A DNA stretch of 64,000 nt from G963665925 sp963676345 (GTDB lineage Bacteria; Bacillota; Clostridia; Peptostreptococcales; Acidaminobacteraceae), in assembly GCA_963676345.2 (NCBI GenBank), contig CAXXTS010000006.1, positions 62,001 through 126,000 on the forward strand, written 5' to 3'. The translations under genes and the position numbers were made by a program. The notes under the pieces are model-generated. The model did no database searches, was not told the origin of the DNA, and saw only the letters and a program-made list of their open reading frames with translations. Shown one piece after another: positions 51,541 to 58,093 of the stretch; within the stretch, counting starts at the first letter, position 1, and every line of letters begins with the position of its first letter.

Positions 51541-51594
51541 AAATCGGGGGCTATACAAGGGCGGTGTTTCCTTTGTACAGCCCCTGATTTTTAT
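51541..51594 (+). terminator. Rho-independent terminator of the Hnd operon
   Basis: AAATCGGGGGCTATACAAGG pairs with CCTTTGTACAGCCCCTGATTT with few mismatches; T-rich DNA follows. Confidence 0.9.
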
Positions 51595-51913
51595 AATTTT
51601 TTTCAAATATTGAGGTGAATTTAGTTGAGCGATAGACAGAATTTATGCAGAAATGGATGTGCGTTAAAATATCGAATAACTACAAAATAGTAATTTAAAT
51701 TACGCTATGAATAAAAAGGGGAATATAGTTTAGAGTCAGAGGTATCAAAGAATGTTAACAAGGAGTATATTGATAAAAGAATTATTATGGGCACTTAGTC
51801 TTACATTTCTAATTAGATATCATTCAGAGAAAGACAAGAGAGAAATTGTAGTGATCCAATATAGGCCATATTTTTTCATGATGTAGATAAATGATGAAAA
51901 TAGCTAAAATATT

Positions 51914-51946
51914 AGGAGCTATTCCAAGTCGATTGGAATAGCTCCT
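51914..51946 (-). terminator. Terminator of the ArsR-permease-selenoprotein operon
   Basis: A perfect 14-base stem AGGAGCTATTCCAA/TTGGAATAGCTCCT with a five-base loop, followed on the minus strand by AATATTTTAG. The weak T-run lowers certainty, but the stem is very stable. Confidence 0.75.
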
Positions 51947-51955
51947 TTATGGTCA

Positions 51956-52198
51956 TTATTTTGTTTGACTATTTAGCAAATCTTTCATCTGGTCAAGGGA
52001 GTAGTATTTTCCCTGTGAAATCAGCTGATCATCAATGAATATGGCAGGTGTGTACTCAAGGCCAATTTCTTTCATGACATTCAGGTCTGCAATCATTTCA
52101 TAGTCTGCTGATATATTGAGTTCTTTTAACGCCTCCAGCACAACTGTGCCGACCTTTGAGTATCCTCAGCAAATTTGATCATAGAGTCTGATTTTCAT
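51956..52198 (-). CDS. Probable selenoprotein: small thioredoxin-fold protein with Cys-Sec motif
   Basis: Read from the ATG at 52198 (overlapping the upstream stop, TAATG), an 80-residue protein results if the TGA at 52168-52166 (codon 11) is read as selenocysteine: MKIRLYDQIC-U-GYSKVGT and on. Beyond the TGA the frame stays open to 51956 and shows the thioredoxin fold (TVVLEALKELNISADYEM, the cis-Pro segment YTPAIFIDDQ, then SLDQMKDLL). The Cys aligns with the first Cys of the CKKC motif in the adjacent small thioredoxin-like protein. A stem-loop suited to a bacterial SECIS follows the TGA. Standard gene calling would begin at an internal GTG (52141) and lose the active site. A TGC/TGG-to-TGA error is the alternative. 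Confidence 0.75.
52135..52168 (-). promoter_or_regulatory. Candidate bacterial SECIS element
   Basis: After the TGA at 52168-52166, 20 bases lead to a four-base loop AGTT (52145-52142) closed by a seven-pair stem TCGGCAC/GTGCTGG with two G-U pairs. Distance and a G among the first two loop bases agree with the known bacterial SECIS model. Confidence 0.65.
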
Positions 52199-52431
52199 TA
52201 TTTCAACCAGCCTTCAACGTCCTTTTCCTTTGGTACTTTGCCTTTTAAAACAACCTTTTCGTCAATAACAACCGCAGGTGTTGTCATGACACCGTATCCA
52301 ATAATGGACTTTAGGTCTTCAACCTTTGTGACCTCAGCGTCAATGCCTTTAGCCTCAATCACCTTGTTAACCAGCGCATATGTGTCTGCACATTTCTTGC
52401 AACCTGTTCCAAGTACTTTAATTGAAATCAT
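52198..52431 (-). CDS. Small thioredoxin-family (redox-active disulfide) protein
   Basis: A 77-residue thioredoxin-fold protein with the active site LGTGCKKCADTYALV (Cys11, Cys14) and the cis-Pro segment VMTTPAVVIDEKVVLKGKVP. This matches the redox-active disulfide protein 2 family often found with ArsP/UPF0718-type permeases. GGAGGG precedes the ATG. The stop overlaps the ATG of the selenoprotein gene, so they are translationally coupled and probably act as a redox pair. Confidence 0.9.
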   Translation of the reverse strand: MISIKVLGTGCKKCADTYALVNKVIEAKGIDAEVTKVEDLKSIIGYGVMTTPAVVIDEKVVLKGKVPKEKDVEGWLK

Positions 52432-52607
52432 ATGAACCCTCCATTAAATAAATGCTTCAGTTTGAATTAATCCTGTTTTGCCCATTCCCTTAGCCTTGAG
52501 CTTTTCTGGGCTTAAACACATATGTAAGCTATGTATTCAAGCTGGCTTAGCCCTATAGCAAGCGATCAATGCGCCTCATGGATAAATTGGTTTAATATGT
52601 GTAAGAT

Positions 52608-53615
52608 TTAGAGTATGGCATTAAACAAGTAGCCAACACTCAATATACCAAATCCTGTAATGCCAATAAAAATTGCAATAAGTTTGGGCTTGATGACCTG
52701 CTTGAGCAAAATAATTTCAGGCAGGGAAAGCGCGACAACAGACATCATAAAGGCCAGGGCGGTTCCAACGCCAACCCCTTTTAATATGAGCGCTTCTACA
52801 ATGGGAATGGTGCCCACTGCATTGGAATACAGGGGAATACCTGTTGCAACAGCTACGAAAACAGCTAGGGGCTGGTCTGGGCCTGCATAAGTTGCAAGAA
52901 TATCGGCAGGGGCATAGCCGTGAACCAGTGCGCCGATACCAATACCAACAAGTACAAACTTCCACACGCGTCCTGTAATGTCCTTCACATTTTGAATGGC
53001 GAACTCAATTCGATCTTTTGTCGTCATATCTGGGACGATGGTTTCACCGGCCTGCATTTCATAAATGTAAGATTCAACGAGGTGTTCTAAATGAAGCTTA
53101 TCAATGACATAGCCGGAGAACATACCAATACACATTCCAGCGAGCGTGTAAATTACAGCAACCTTTAGCCCAAAAGACATAATGAGAAATCCAATGGCAA
53201 TTTCGTTGACAATTGGAGAGGTAACAAGAAATGTAAAAGTTACACCAAGCGGTATGCCTGACTCGACGAACCCGATAAATATTGGAACGGTTGAGCAAGA
53301 ACAAAATGGAGATAAAACCCCAAGGCTGGCGGCCAAAAGATGCTTAAAGAGCCCATTTGTTTTTGAAAGCAGGAGCTTGACCCGCTCTGGCGGAAAGAAA
53401 CTGCGAATCAGTGAAATGGTAAAAATCATAAAGCTGAGTAGAACAATAATTTTAAGTGAATCATAAACAAAAAAATGGAGACTTTCGTGTACATGACTCC
53501 CTACTTCTAACTTGAACACGCCTGTAGTGACCCAGTCTGCAAATCCAATCATAAGGTGATCGACTTGTATGAATGGCCAAAACACAATTTGTAACAATGA
53601 ATGTAATATATCCAT
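52608..53615 (-). CDS. ArsP-like (UPF0718/DUF318) permease
   Basis: A 335-residue membrane protein with about eight to nine hydrophobic segments. The signature LLAASLGVLSPFCSCSTVPI (about residues 90-110), with its Cys-Ser-Cys, and LVTSPIVNEIAIGF identify the ArsP_1 permease family. ArsP of Campylobacter exports trivalent organoarsenicals; other members have unknown substrates. GGAGGG for this gene lies within the end of the ArsR gene. About 175 bases separate its stop from the thioredoxin-like gene, and no terminator is evident there. Confidence 0.88.
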   Translation of the reverse strand: MDILHSLLQIVFWPFIQVDHLMIGFADWVTTGVFKLEVGSHVHESLHFFVYDSLKIIVLLSFMIFTISLIRSFFPPERVKLLLSKTNGLFKHLLAASLGVLSPFCSCSTVPIFIGFVESGIPLGVTFTFLVTSPIVNEIAIGFLIMSFGLKVAVIYTLAGMCIGMFSGYVIDKLHLEHLVESYIYEMQAGETIVPDMTTKDRIEFAIQNVKDITGRVWKFVLVGIGIGALVHGYAPADILATYAGPDQPLAVFVAVATGIPLYSNAVGTIPIVEALILKGVGVGTALAFMMSVVALSLPEIILLKQVIKPKLIAIFIGITGFGILSVGYLFNAIL

Positions 53616-53616
53616 A

Positions 53617-53937
53617 TTATCCCTCCATATGCAGTGCTTTTGACATGGTTTCCAGCCGCTTTGAAAGCAGAGGGTTTAACTGGTCAATAAGCTGATAAAT
53701 ATTGGGGTCTATAGGTTTGTAATAGACCTGAAGCCCTTCTTTTCTAGATGTCACAATGCCGGCTTTTTTTAGAACCCTAAGATGCTGCGAGACATTGGAC
53801 TGGTCGATATTTAAATCATCAAGTATATGACAGACACACAGCTCTGATTCATCTCTTAAGCGTTCGAGAATCCTCAGTCGCGTTGGATGCGCCAGTGCTT
53901 TTAAAAACTCTGCTTGCATTTCATAAATTCCCAGCAT
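53617..53937 (-). CDS. arsR: ArsR/SmtB-family metalloregulatory repressor
   Basis: A 106-residue winged-helix repressor: LKALAHPTRLRILERLRDES, metal motif ELCVCHIL (Cys-Val-Cys as in ArsR), recognition helix IDQSNVSQHLRVLKKAGIV and wing SRKEGLQVYYKP. The third Cys of the E. coli ArsR site is Leu here, so two Cys would bind As(III), Sb(III) or another soft metal. I chose the ATG after GGAGG at 53937; the frame is open further upstream but would include the operator. It heads the operon and presumably represses it. Confidence 0.92.
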   Translation of the reverse strand: MLGIYEMQAEFLKALAHPTRLRILERLRDESELCVCHILDDLNIDQSNVSQHLRVLKKAGIVTSRKEGLQVYYKPIDPNIYQLIDQLNPLLSKRLETMSKALHMEG

Positions 53938-53952
53938 TTCAACCTCCATTAG

Positions 53953-53974
53953 TATATTAGCATTTTCTAATATA
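53953..53974. promoter_or_regulatory. ArsR operator
   Basis: Perfect inverted repeat TATATTAG-CATTTT-CTAATATA lying between the -10 and the ribosome site of arsR. Position and symmetry fit an ArsR-type dimer site. Confidence 0.8.
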
Positions 53975-54002
53975 ATTATATAGTTTAAGAACCGATTGTC
54001 AA
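53975..54002 (-). promoter_or_regulatory. Promoter of the arsR operon
   Basis: On the minus strand a perfect -35 TTGACA (54002-53997) and perfect -10 TATAAT (53980-53975) with a 16-base spacer; the operator adjoins the -10. Confidence 0.85.
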
Positions 54003-54037
54003 GATGATTATGAAGGTGATATCTTTTTAACAAGACT

Positions 54038-54225
54038 TGTGGACAAAGCTGTGGAATATGTTGATAACCGAATTTGTGTTCGATGATTTTAAAAAAGATA
54101 TACACAAAATAGACGATTTATCCACAGAAAGGTGTGTATAACTCCTGTAAATTGTGGGTATACACTTGGGATTAACTAATTGTCAAGGGGGATCTGCATA
54201 TTTTTCACACTGGAAATGTGGATAA
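54038..54225. other. Cluster of DnaA boxes
   Basis: Four sites fit the DnaA consensus TTWTNCACA: TTATCCACA at 54118-54126 (plus), TTATACACA at 54133-54141 (minus), TTTTTCACA at 54201-54209 (plus) and TTATCCACA at 54217-54225 (minus). One-mismatch sites lie at 54038-54046, 54059-54067 and 54098-54106. Such density in AT-rich intergenic DNA marks DnaA-binding clusters or origins. No dnaA, dnaN or other origin-linked gene is in the window. Confidence 0.65.
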
Positions 54226-54284
54226 TTTTCTGTACAAAATCTTGCACTAAGGCAAAGTTTTATCTCAAACTACTCAAAATGCGA

Positions 54285-54290
54285 TATAAT
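54285..54290 (+). promoter_or_regulatory. -10 element of the btuFCD transcript
   Basis: GCGATATAAT with a perfect TATAAT about 40 bases upstream of the riboswitch core. The -35 is not clear. Confidence 0.5.
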
Positions 54291-54324
54291 GTGCGTATAC
54301 AACTCAAAAGACATAATACTCAAA

Positions 54325-54470
54325 GATACGGTGCATGAATGCATAATAGGGAAGTTCGGTGAAAAGCCGACGCGGTCCCGCCACTGTAATGGGGAGCAAA
54401 GCTGTATACCACTGGATAACCGGGAAGGACAGCTAAGCGTTGAACCTGAGTCAGGAGACCTGCCGTACTT
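54325..54470 (+). promoter_or_regulatory. Cobalamin (adenosylcobalamin-type) riboswitch
   Basis: Conserved pieces appear in order: GGTGCATGAATGCATAATAG, GGGAAGTTCGGTGAAAAGCC, GCGGTCCCGCCACTGTAA and the B12-box region ACCTGAGTCAGGAGACCTGCC. It precedes a B12-type ABC importer. Bound cobalamin should lower expression, here probably by transcription termination at 54521. Confidence 0.95.
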
Positions 54471-54520
54471 AAAAAATGGTGCAAGCGTTCACGAGGATGA
54501 ACTGTATCGAATTTGAAATA

Positions 54521-54570
54521 AAGAGGTGCTGGGACCCCCACTTTATGTGTGTGGTTACAGCACCTTTCTT
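54521..54570 (+). terminator. Riboswitch-controlled terminator
   Basis: AAGAGGTGCTG pairs with CAGCACCTTTCTT, with an inner CCCCAC/GTGTGG stem. It lies between the riboswitch and the btuF start, so it is the likely expression platform. The T-run is interrupted. Confidence 0.6.
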
Positions 54571-54604
54571 ATGTATTTCAAGCTCGATACAAGATGGAGG
54601 TAAA

Positions 54605-55594
54605 ATGAGAAAGTTTATAGCAACAGTCTGTGTAAGTGCGGTTTTACTGGTTCTGGTAGGCTGTTCGACTTTTGTGCAAGAAAGTCTACCAGAGCAAGTA
54701 GATCAAAATATTGACCAGGCCAAGCCGGTGCTAAAGACGGATGGACAGGACCTAGGCAAGCATGACGATACAACTGCATACCCACTAACAGTCATAGATT
54801 CATATGGACGTGAAGTGACCATTGAAGAGAAACCGGAAGCAGTTGTCTCTTTGGCGCCTTCAATTACTGAAACTATTTTTGCACTAGACGCAGAGGATGT
54901 GCTCAAGGGGCGCACAGACTATTGTGATTACCCAGAAGAAGTAAAGGAGATTGCTTCGATTGGTTCTCTGCGTGACCCGAGTATTGAAGCGATTGCATCA
55001 CTTGCGCCAGACTTGGTCATTGCTTCAACACACTTTAAGGAAGAAACTTTAGCAAAGCTTGAAGAAATCGGAATAAAGGTGATTGTGCTTAGCTCTCAGG
55101 ACCGATTTGATGGGGTTTATGAAGTTATAGAAGAAACAGGGCGTGTTCTTGATCACAACAAAGAGGCACGTGATGTCATTTTAAATATGAAAGCCAAGGT
55201 TCAGTTAATTACTGAAAAAATATCTGATTTAGAACCTACAGAGGTTTATTATGTGGTTGGTTTTGGAGAGTACGGCGACTATACAGCCGGTGGCGATACC
55301 TTTATCAGTCAGATGATTGAAATGTCGGGTGGTGTCAATGCGGCGGCAGAAATAAAAGGCTGGAGCTACAGTATTGAAAGAATCATAGAAAAAGATCCTT
55401 ATATGCTTATTTGTTCTATACACCATGACTCTAAAAAAAATATTGAAATGACAAGGGGCTATAAAGATTTAACAGCGGTAAAAGAAGGGCGTTTGTTTGA
55501 AATTGATGACGATTTACTAGACGTACAAGGGCCAAGGCTTGCTGATGGACTCGAAGCACTTGCAAAAGTACTCCATCCAGAAGCATTTGAGTAG
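54605..55594 (+). CDS. btuF: Cobalamin ABC importer substrate-binding lipoprotein
   Basis: A 329-residue lipoprotein (signal MRKFIATVCVSAVLLVLVGC, lipobox LVGC). The mature part is a BtuF/FhuD-like helical-backbone binding protein: VVSLAPSITETIFALDAED, IASLAPDLVIASTHFKEE and the second lobe with EVYYVVGFGEYGDYTAGGD. The riboswitch upstream points to cobalamin or a corrinoid rather than an iron chelate. GATGGAGG precedes the ATG. First gene of a three-gene importer operon. Confidence 0.9.
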   Translation: MRKFIATVCVSAVLLVLVGCSTFVQESLPEQVDQNIDQAKPVLKTDGQDLGKHDDTTAYPLTVIDSYGREVTIEEKPEAVVSLAPSITETIFALDAEDVLKGRTDYCDYPEEVKEIASIGSLRDPSIEAIASLAPDLVIASTHFKEETLAKLEEIGIKVIVLSSQDRFDGVYEVIEETGRVLDHNKEARDVILNMKAKVQLITEKISDLEPTEVYYVVGFGEYGDYTAGGDTFISQMIEMSGGVNAAAEIKGWSYSIERIIEKDPYMLICSIHHDSKKNIEMTRGYKDLTAVKEGRLFEIDDDLLDVQGPRLADGLEALAKVLHPEAFE

Positions 55595-55606
55595 AAGGTG
55601 AAATGA

Positions 55607-56689
55607 ATGTTTTCAATAATTGAAGCGGTAGAAAACAAGAGGCGTATACCAAGGGACCAAGGTCTTAAAAACACATTGCTTGCCTGTATGCTTTTAGGCG
55701 GTCTGGTAATGGGTGTGCTCCTATCTGCAGCACTTGGTGCTGCGGATATTGGTGTTGGACAGGTCATGCACACTCTGTATGCACATGTGAGCGGACAAGA
55801 GGATTTGGTGCTTAGTCACTCGGCGGATTTGATTGTATGGAATATTCGCATGCCTCGTATTTTCATGTCGATTGTAATTGGCATGGCACTCGCGGGTTCC
55901 GGCGTGGTCTTTCAGGCTGTTTTCCAAAACCCAATGGCAGACCCTTATGTGCTTGGGATATCATCAGGTGCTGCATTTGGAGCGGCAATTGTAATTGTGA
56001 CGGGCTCTGCGGTGATGCTGCCCTTTTTCAGTACGGTAACTATTGGGGCTTTTGTGGGCGCAGCTGGAACGAGTGTAGCAGTATGGCAAATATCAAAAGT
56101 GGGTGGGAAGACTCAGACCATGACGCTCCTGCTCTCAGGCATTGCCCTTAATTTTCTCTTGCAGTCGGGCCTGTCTATGATTATGGTCTTTAATAGGGAG
56201 CAGATTGAACGTATTGTGTTCTGGACAATGGGTTCAATGTCGACCGCATCGTGGTCACAAGTGGGCATTCTGCTCATTCCGGTTTTGGCGGGTATTGTGG
56301 TTTTCCGTATTTATGCACGTGATCTAAATATTATGCTCATGGGGGAAGATGTCGCCCAGTCACTGGGTGTACATGTAGAAAAACTCCGCATCATTCTTTT
56401 AATGATCGCTTCGTTAGTGACAGCTGCAGCCGTATCGGTGAGCGGTATCATTGGCTTTGTTGGACTCATAGTGCCTCATGCGGTGCGTATGATTGTCGGG
56501 CCTGACCACCGTCATCTAATCCCGTTTTCAATAATGACAGGTGGTGTCTTTTTACTTGTGGCAGATACCGTTGCACGAACGGTGTTTGCACCATCAGAAA
56601 TTCCCATTGGCGTGATGACGGCATTCATCGGATCACCGTATTTCATTTATTTATTACAGCGCGGTAAGGCAAAGAATTTGGGGAGGTGA
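55607..56689 (+). CDS. btuC: Cobalamin ABC importer permease
   Basis: A 360-residue BtuC/FecCD permease with about ten membrane segments. Family hallmarks: RMPRIFMSIVIGMALAGSG, FQNPMADPYVLGISSGAAFG, and the coupling region SVSGIIGFVGLIVPHAVRM followed by GPDHRHLIPFS. It starts 12 bases after btuF, with GAAGGTGAAA ahead, and ends just before the ATPase gene. Confidence 0.93.
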   Translation: MFSIIEAVENKRRIPRDQGLKNTLLACMLLGGLVMGVLLSAALGAADIGVGQVMHTLYAHVSGQEDLVLSHSADLIVWNIRMPRIFMSIVIGMALAGSGVVFQAVFQNPMADPYVLGISSGAAFGAAIVIVTGSAVMLPFFSTVTIGAFVGAAGTSVAVWQISKVGGKTQTMTLLLSGIALNFLLQSGLSMIMVFNREQIERIVFWTMGSMSTASWSQVGILLIPVLAGIVVFRIYARDLNIMLMGEDVAQSLGVHVEKLRIILLMIASLVTAAAVSVSGIIGFVGLIVPHAVRMIVGPDHRHLIPFSIMTGGVFLLVADTVARTVFAPSEIPIGVMTAFIGSPYFIYLLQRGKAKNLGR

Positions 56690-56693
56690 GCGC

Positions 56694-57467
56694 ATGTACC
56701 AAATTGAAGTGAATAACTTGTCATACAGCTATGGGCGTGAACCCATTCTAAAAGGAGTTGAACTGCGTATTGCAAAAGGCACTTTTGCCGGGATTGTCGG
56801 GCCCAACGGATCAGGGAAAACAACCTTAGCCAAGAACATCATGCGTGCGCTTTCGCCTGAAAAGAAAACCGTTTATATTTCGGGTGAAGATGTCAGGGAT
56901 ATGACGCATAAGGCACTTGCTGTGAAGCTTGCCGCAGTCCCTCAGTCGACCGTCATCGAATATGATTTTACAGTGGAAGACATTGTTTTAATGGGCAGGG
57001 CACCACATATCGGGCGCTTTCAGCGTGAAACAAAGCGTGATTTTGATATTGTAGAAGAAGCCATGCAAAAAACGGACATTTGGCATTTGCGTAAACGCTC
57101 TGTCAGAGAAATCAGCGGCGGGGAACGACAGCGGGTCATTATTGCCCGTGCCTTAGCGCAAGAACCCAGCGTTCTTGTACTCGATGAACCTGTAAGTCAC
57201 CTGGACATTAAACACCAAATTGGACTTATGGAGCTAACCAAGAAGCTATGCAGGGAGAAGAATATCACCGTACTGGCCATACTTCATGACTTAAATTTTG
57301 CCATGGCCTATTGCGATCAGGTCATGCTTGTCCACCAGGGGCAAATTAAAGATGATGGCAGGCCTGAGACGGTTTTGACAAGAGCGCGTATAAAAGAAGT
57401 TTATGACATAGATGTATGCATTATTGAGCATCCTAAAACAGGCCAGCCCTATATTATGACCGTATAA
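56694..57467 (+). CDS. btuD: Cobalamin ABC importer ATPase
   Basis: A 257-residue ATPase with Walker A GPNGSGKTT, Q-loop AAVPQSTVIEYDFTVEDIVLMGR (Q near residue 80), signature ISGGERQRVIIARALAQ, Walker B LVLDEPVSHLDI and switch His in ILHDLNFA. The GRAPHIGRFQRET stretch is typical of FecE/BtuD. GGGAGGTG precedes the ATG. It completes the importer and is followed by a terminator. Confidence 0.93.
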   Translation: MYQIEVNNLSYSYGREPILKGVELRIAKGTFAGIVGPNGSGKTTLAKNIMRALSPEKKTVYISGEDVRDMTHKALAVKLAAVPQSTVIEYDFTVEDIVLMGRAPHIGRFQRETKRDFDIVEEAMQKTDIWHLRKRSVREISGGERQRVIIARALAQEPSVLVLDEPVSHLDIKHQIGLMELTKKLCREKNITVLAILHDLNFAMAYCDQVMLVHQGQIKDDGRPETVLTRARIKEVYDIDVCIIEHPKTGQPYIMTV

Positions 57468-57470
57468 TTA

Positions 57471-57514
57471 AAAGGCATGCCCGAATGGTATGAATACCAT
57501 TTAGGCATGCCTTT
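57471..57514 (+). terminator. Rho-independent terminator of btuFCD
   Basis: AAAGGCATGCC...GAATGGTAT pairs with ATACCATTTAGGCATGCCTTT; stem of about 20 pairs with one mismatch. Confidence 0.9.
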
Positions 57515-57531
57515 AGTGTTTCTTTTATGTA

Positions 57532-57939
57532 TTAGTGTCTTTCAAAAATTCTAAAGTTCTCGAGTTTGAACTGGAGAAAGCTTTCCATCTCTACACGTTC
57601 GGCCTCAGTAAAGGCTTGTACAGATTCTTTTGTCCCAGCCTGGGTGGATAAGTAATTGAGTTGAAGCTTATTAATATGGTTTTGGCACAGGGTGACGGTT
57701 TTATCAACGTGCTTTGGCAAGTAGTTCATTAAATCAATCCAAATTTTATCGACTTCCGGTGTCCATACACCGAAAAGTTTTCTGTTGTCGATAAAAATGG
57801 CACGCACATTCTTTTCTTCGACCAGTGTTTTCACATAGTCTGAAATTTCTTGTGCATCATGTTCTGAAATCGCACCGGTGGTATTTTTCCAGTAGACAAT
57901 ATCATTAATAAGTTCTACGGTAAATCCCTTCGGGAGCAT
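57532..57939 (-). CDS. STAS/SpoIIAA-like small protein
   Basis: A 135-residue soluble protein. The layout of alternating strands and helices, FTVELINDIVYWKNTTGAIS, NVRAIFIDNRKLFGVWTPEV, VTLCQNHINKLQLNYLS, resembles the SpoIIAA-like STAS fold used in small regulatory proteins, but no conserved phosphorylatable Ser is evident. AAGGAGGTG precedes the ATG. Monocistronic, convergent with btuFCD. Role unknown. Confidence 0.6.
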   Translation of the reverse strand: MLPKGFTVELINDIVYWKNTTGAISEHDAQEISDYVKTLVEEKNVRAIFIDNRKLFGVWTPEVDKIWIDLMNYLPKHVDKTVTLCQNHINKLQLNYLSTQAGTKESVQAFTEAERVEMESFLQFKLENFRIFERH

Positions 57940-58093
57940 TGTATCACCTCCTTTTGATTACTATACATACCCCTTGTAGATGCAGGTTATATCAAGAATT
58001 ATAAATCCTGCAGGCCTTGGACGCATGAAATGAGGATGGGTGCCTGCTATGGTTTATGATCGTCACACACAGTGGTTTAAATGGTCTAAAGAC

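Larger units (their letters stand above)
51483..51955. other. Convergent intergenic region with two terminators
   Basis: It contains the Hnd terminator (51541) and the terminator of the minus-strand selenoprotein operon (51914). Between them about 300 AT-rich bases. One 38-codon frame (51770-51886, TTG start, AGGAG ahead) is open, but nothing else supports it. Confidence 0.6.
53938..54604. other. Divergent region: arsR promoter, DnaA boxes, cobalamin riboswitch
   Basis: This 670-base region between arsR and btuF has no gene. It contains, in order, the arsR operator and promoter, the DnaA-box cluster (54038-54225), a -10 TATAAT at 54285, the riboswitch and its terminator. Confidence 0.8.

Noticed and set aside
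51770..51886. A 38-codon frame with TTG start and AGGAG site
   Set aside because: Short, rare start, no clear hydrophobic or conserved pattern; not enough to call a gene.
54038..54225. The chromosome origin itself
   Set aside because: DnaA boxes are present, but no dnaA, dnaN, gidA or other origin-linked gene and no skew information; reported only as a DnaA-box cluster.
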